The notes below the pieces were generated by a model. The model saw nothing but the letters and a program-made list of their open reading frames with translations, searched no databases and had not been told where the DNA came from. DNA of 63,865 nucleotides from an uncultured Opitutia bacterium (GTDB lineage: Bacteria; Verrucomicrobiota; Verrucomicrobiia; Opitutales; Opitutaceae). Below are positions 62,555 through 63,865 of the stretch, in pieces; the first letter of the stretch is position 1; each line of letters begins with the position of its first letter. The stretch is from assembly GCA_903862955.1 (NCBI GenBank), contig CAIPAH010000030.1:292748-356612 (forward strand), in the 5' to 3' direction. A program made the position numbers and the translations under genes.

Positions 62555-62950
62555 ATGGCCGCCCACGCCCGCAAAGCCCAGCAGTTCGCCCGCCAGCTCT
62601 TCAAGCTGAGCGTCGTCGATGGCGCCGTCTCGGCCGAGCGCGTGTCCGGGGTTCTTGAATACATCGAGAAACACCGGCCCGCGAATCCCGTGATGGTCCT
62701 CAAGGCCTACGCCCGCTTCATCGCCGCCGAGCTCGCCAAGGGCGAGGCCGTCGTCGAGCACGCCGGCGCGATCAACGCCACCACCCTCAGCGCCATCGCC
62801 GCCGCGATGACGAAAAAATACGGCCGCCCCGTCACCGCCACCGCCAAGCCCAACGCCGCGCTCCTCGCCGGCCTGCGCGTCCATGTCGGCGACGATGTCT
62901 ACGAGTCCTCCGTCGCCGGCCAGCTCGCCGCCCTCGCCGCCGCCGTCTAA
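62555..62950 (+). CDS. atpH: F1 ATP synthase delta subunit, unusually short
   Basis: Links the b stator to the F1 head. Only 131 residues against the usual 175-185. The N-terminal helices ([32 protein letters not shown]) and the C-terminal [22 protein letters not shown] are recognisable, but roughly 45 residues of the middle helical bundle are missing. The frame is clean, so this is a compact gene, not a frameshift. Assigned by position and the ends. Confidence 0.85.
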   Translation: MAAHARKAQQFARQLFKLSVVDGAVSAERVSGVLEYIEKHRPANPVMVLKAYARFIAAELAKGEAVVEHAGAINATTLSAIAAAMTKKYGRPVTATAKPNAALLAGLRVHVGDDVYESSVAGQLAALAAAV

Positions 62951-62988
62951 TTTCCAAACACCTCCGCCTGCAACCCCCGCATTTCCCG

Positions 62989-63865
<877 letters not shown>

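Overview
The window is high-GC, densely coded chromosomal DNA, most probably from a Verrucomicrobia-type bacterium of the Opitutus group. This rests on a PEP-CTERM protein built from autotransporter-type beta-strand repeats, a GH78-like and a GH43-like glycosidase, two phytanoyl-CoA dioxygenase-like proteins, UPF0309 and DUF5069 proteins, many intergenic palindromes, and few Shine-Dalgarno sequences. The assignment is inference. I see no rRNA, tRNA, prophage, IS element or CRISPR array, and no gap between genes exceeds 300 bases.

Layout. 1-9.5 kb: end of an Hsp20 gene, a large surface/secreted PEP-CTERM protein, a PatB/MalY C-S lyase, a DusB-like tRNA dihydrouridine synthase, a MarC membrane protein, a GH78-like alpha-rhamnosidase and a single-pass protein with a GspB-like tail. 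9.6-16.2 kb: a small lipoprotein with RarD, FKBP with a uracil-DNA glycosylase, a DEAD-box helicase with an RRM protein (similar Gly/Arg tails), a thioesterase, an Hsp15-like S4 protein and two exported DUF proteins. 16.3-20.5 kb: a two-gene NAD-linked formate dehydrogenase. 20.7-25.7 kb: small membrane protein, DUF5069, gluconokinase, penicillin-acylase-type hydrolase, uracil phosphoribosyltransferase and an ICMT-like enzyme. 25.8-33.8 kb: a YdiJ/D-2-hydroxyacid dehydrogenase, DUF1223 and DUF481 proteins, an RlmI-like methyltransferase and an S9 peptidase. 33.9-41.2 kb: a UPF0309 SIS protein with an N-acetylglucosamine-kinase-like ATPase, a PhyH enzyme divergent from an AraC regulator, an esterase, a Gfo/Idh/MocA oxidoreductase and a CAP protein. 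41.3-44.8 kb: an unrecognised protein with kinase-like catalytic residues, a second DUF5069, methylglyoxal synthase, a membrane protein and an orphan 'mobile mystery protein A'. 44.9-51.6 kb: glutamate synthase GltD/GltB and a monothiol-type glutaredoxin. 51.8-56.5 kb: second PhyH, UDP-sugar epimerase with DUF486, RecA and a GH43-like protein. 56.6-63.9 kb: mnmE, mnmG, trmB and the start of the atp operon (B-E-F-H-A).

The end block resembles the conserved origin-proximal order mnmE-mnmG-rsmG-parA-parB-atp, but rsmG and parAB are absent and trmB sits in their place. A near-consensus parS site (15/16) lies inside mnmG, in an apparent insertion, and a weaker 14/16 site lies in mnmE. This suggests the window is near the replication origin.

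The most unusual points are those parS-like sites, the kinase-like unknown protein at 41.3 kb, the orphan HTH gene with paired palindromic operators at 44.3 kb, a terminator-like hairpin over the DUF1223 start codon, and about ten different intergenic inverted-repeat elements, one of which supplies a stop codon.
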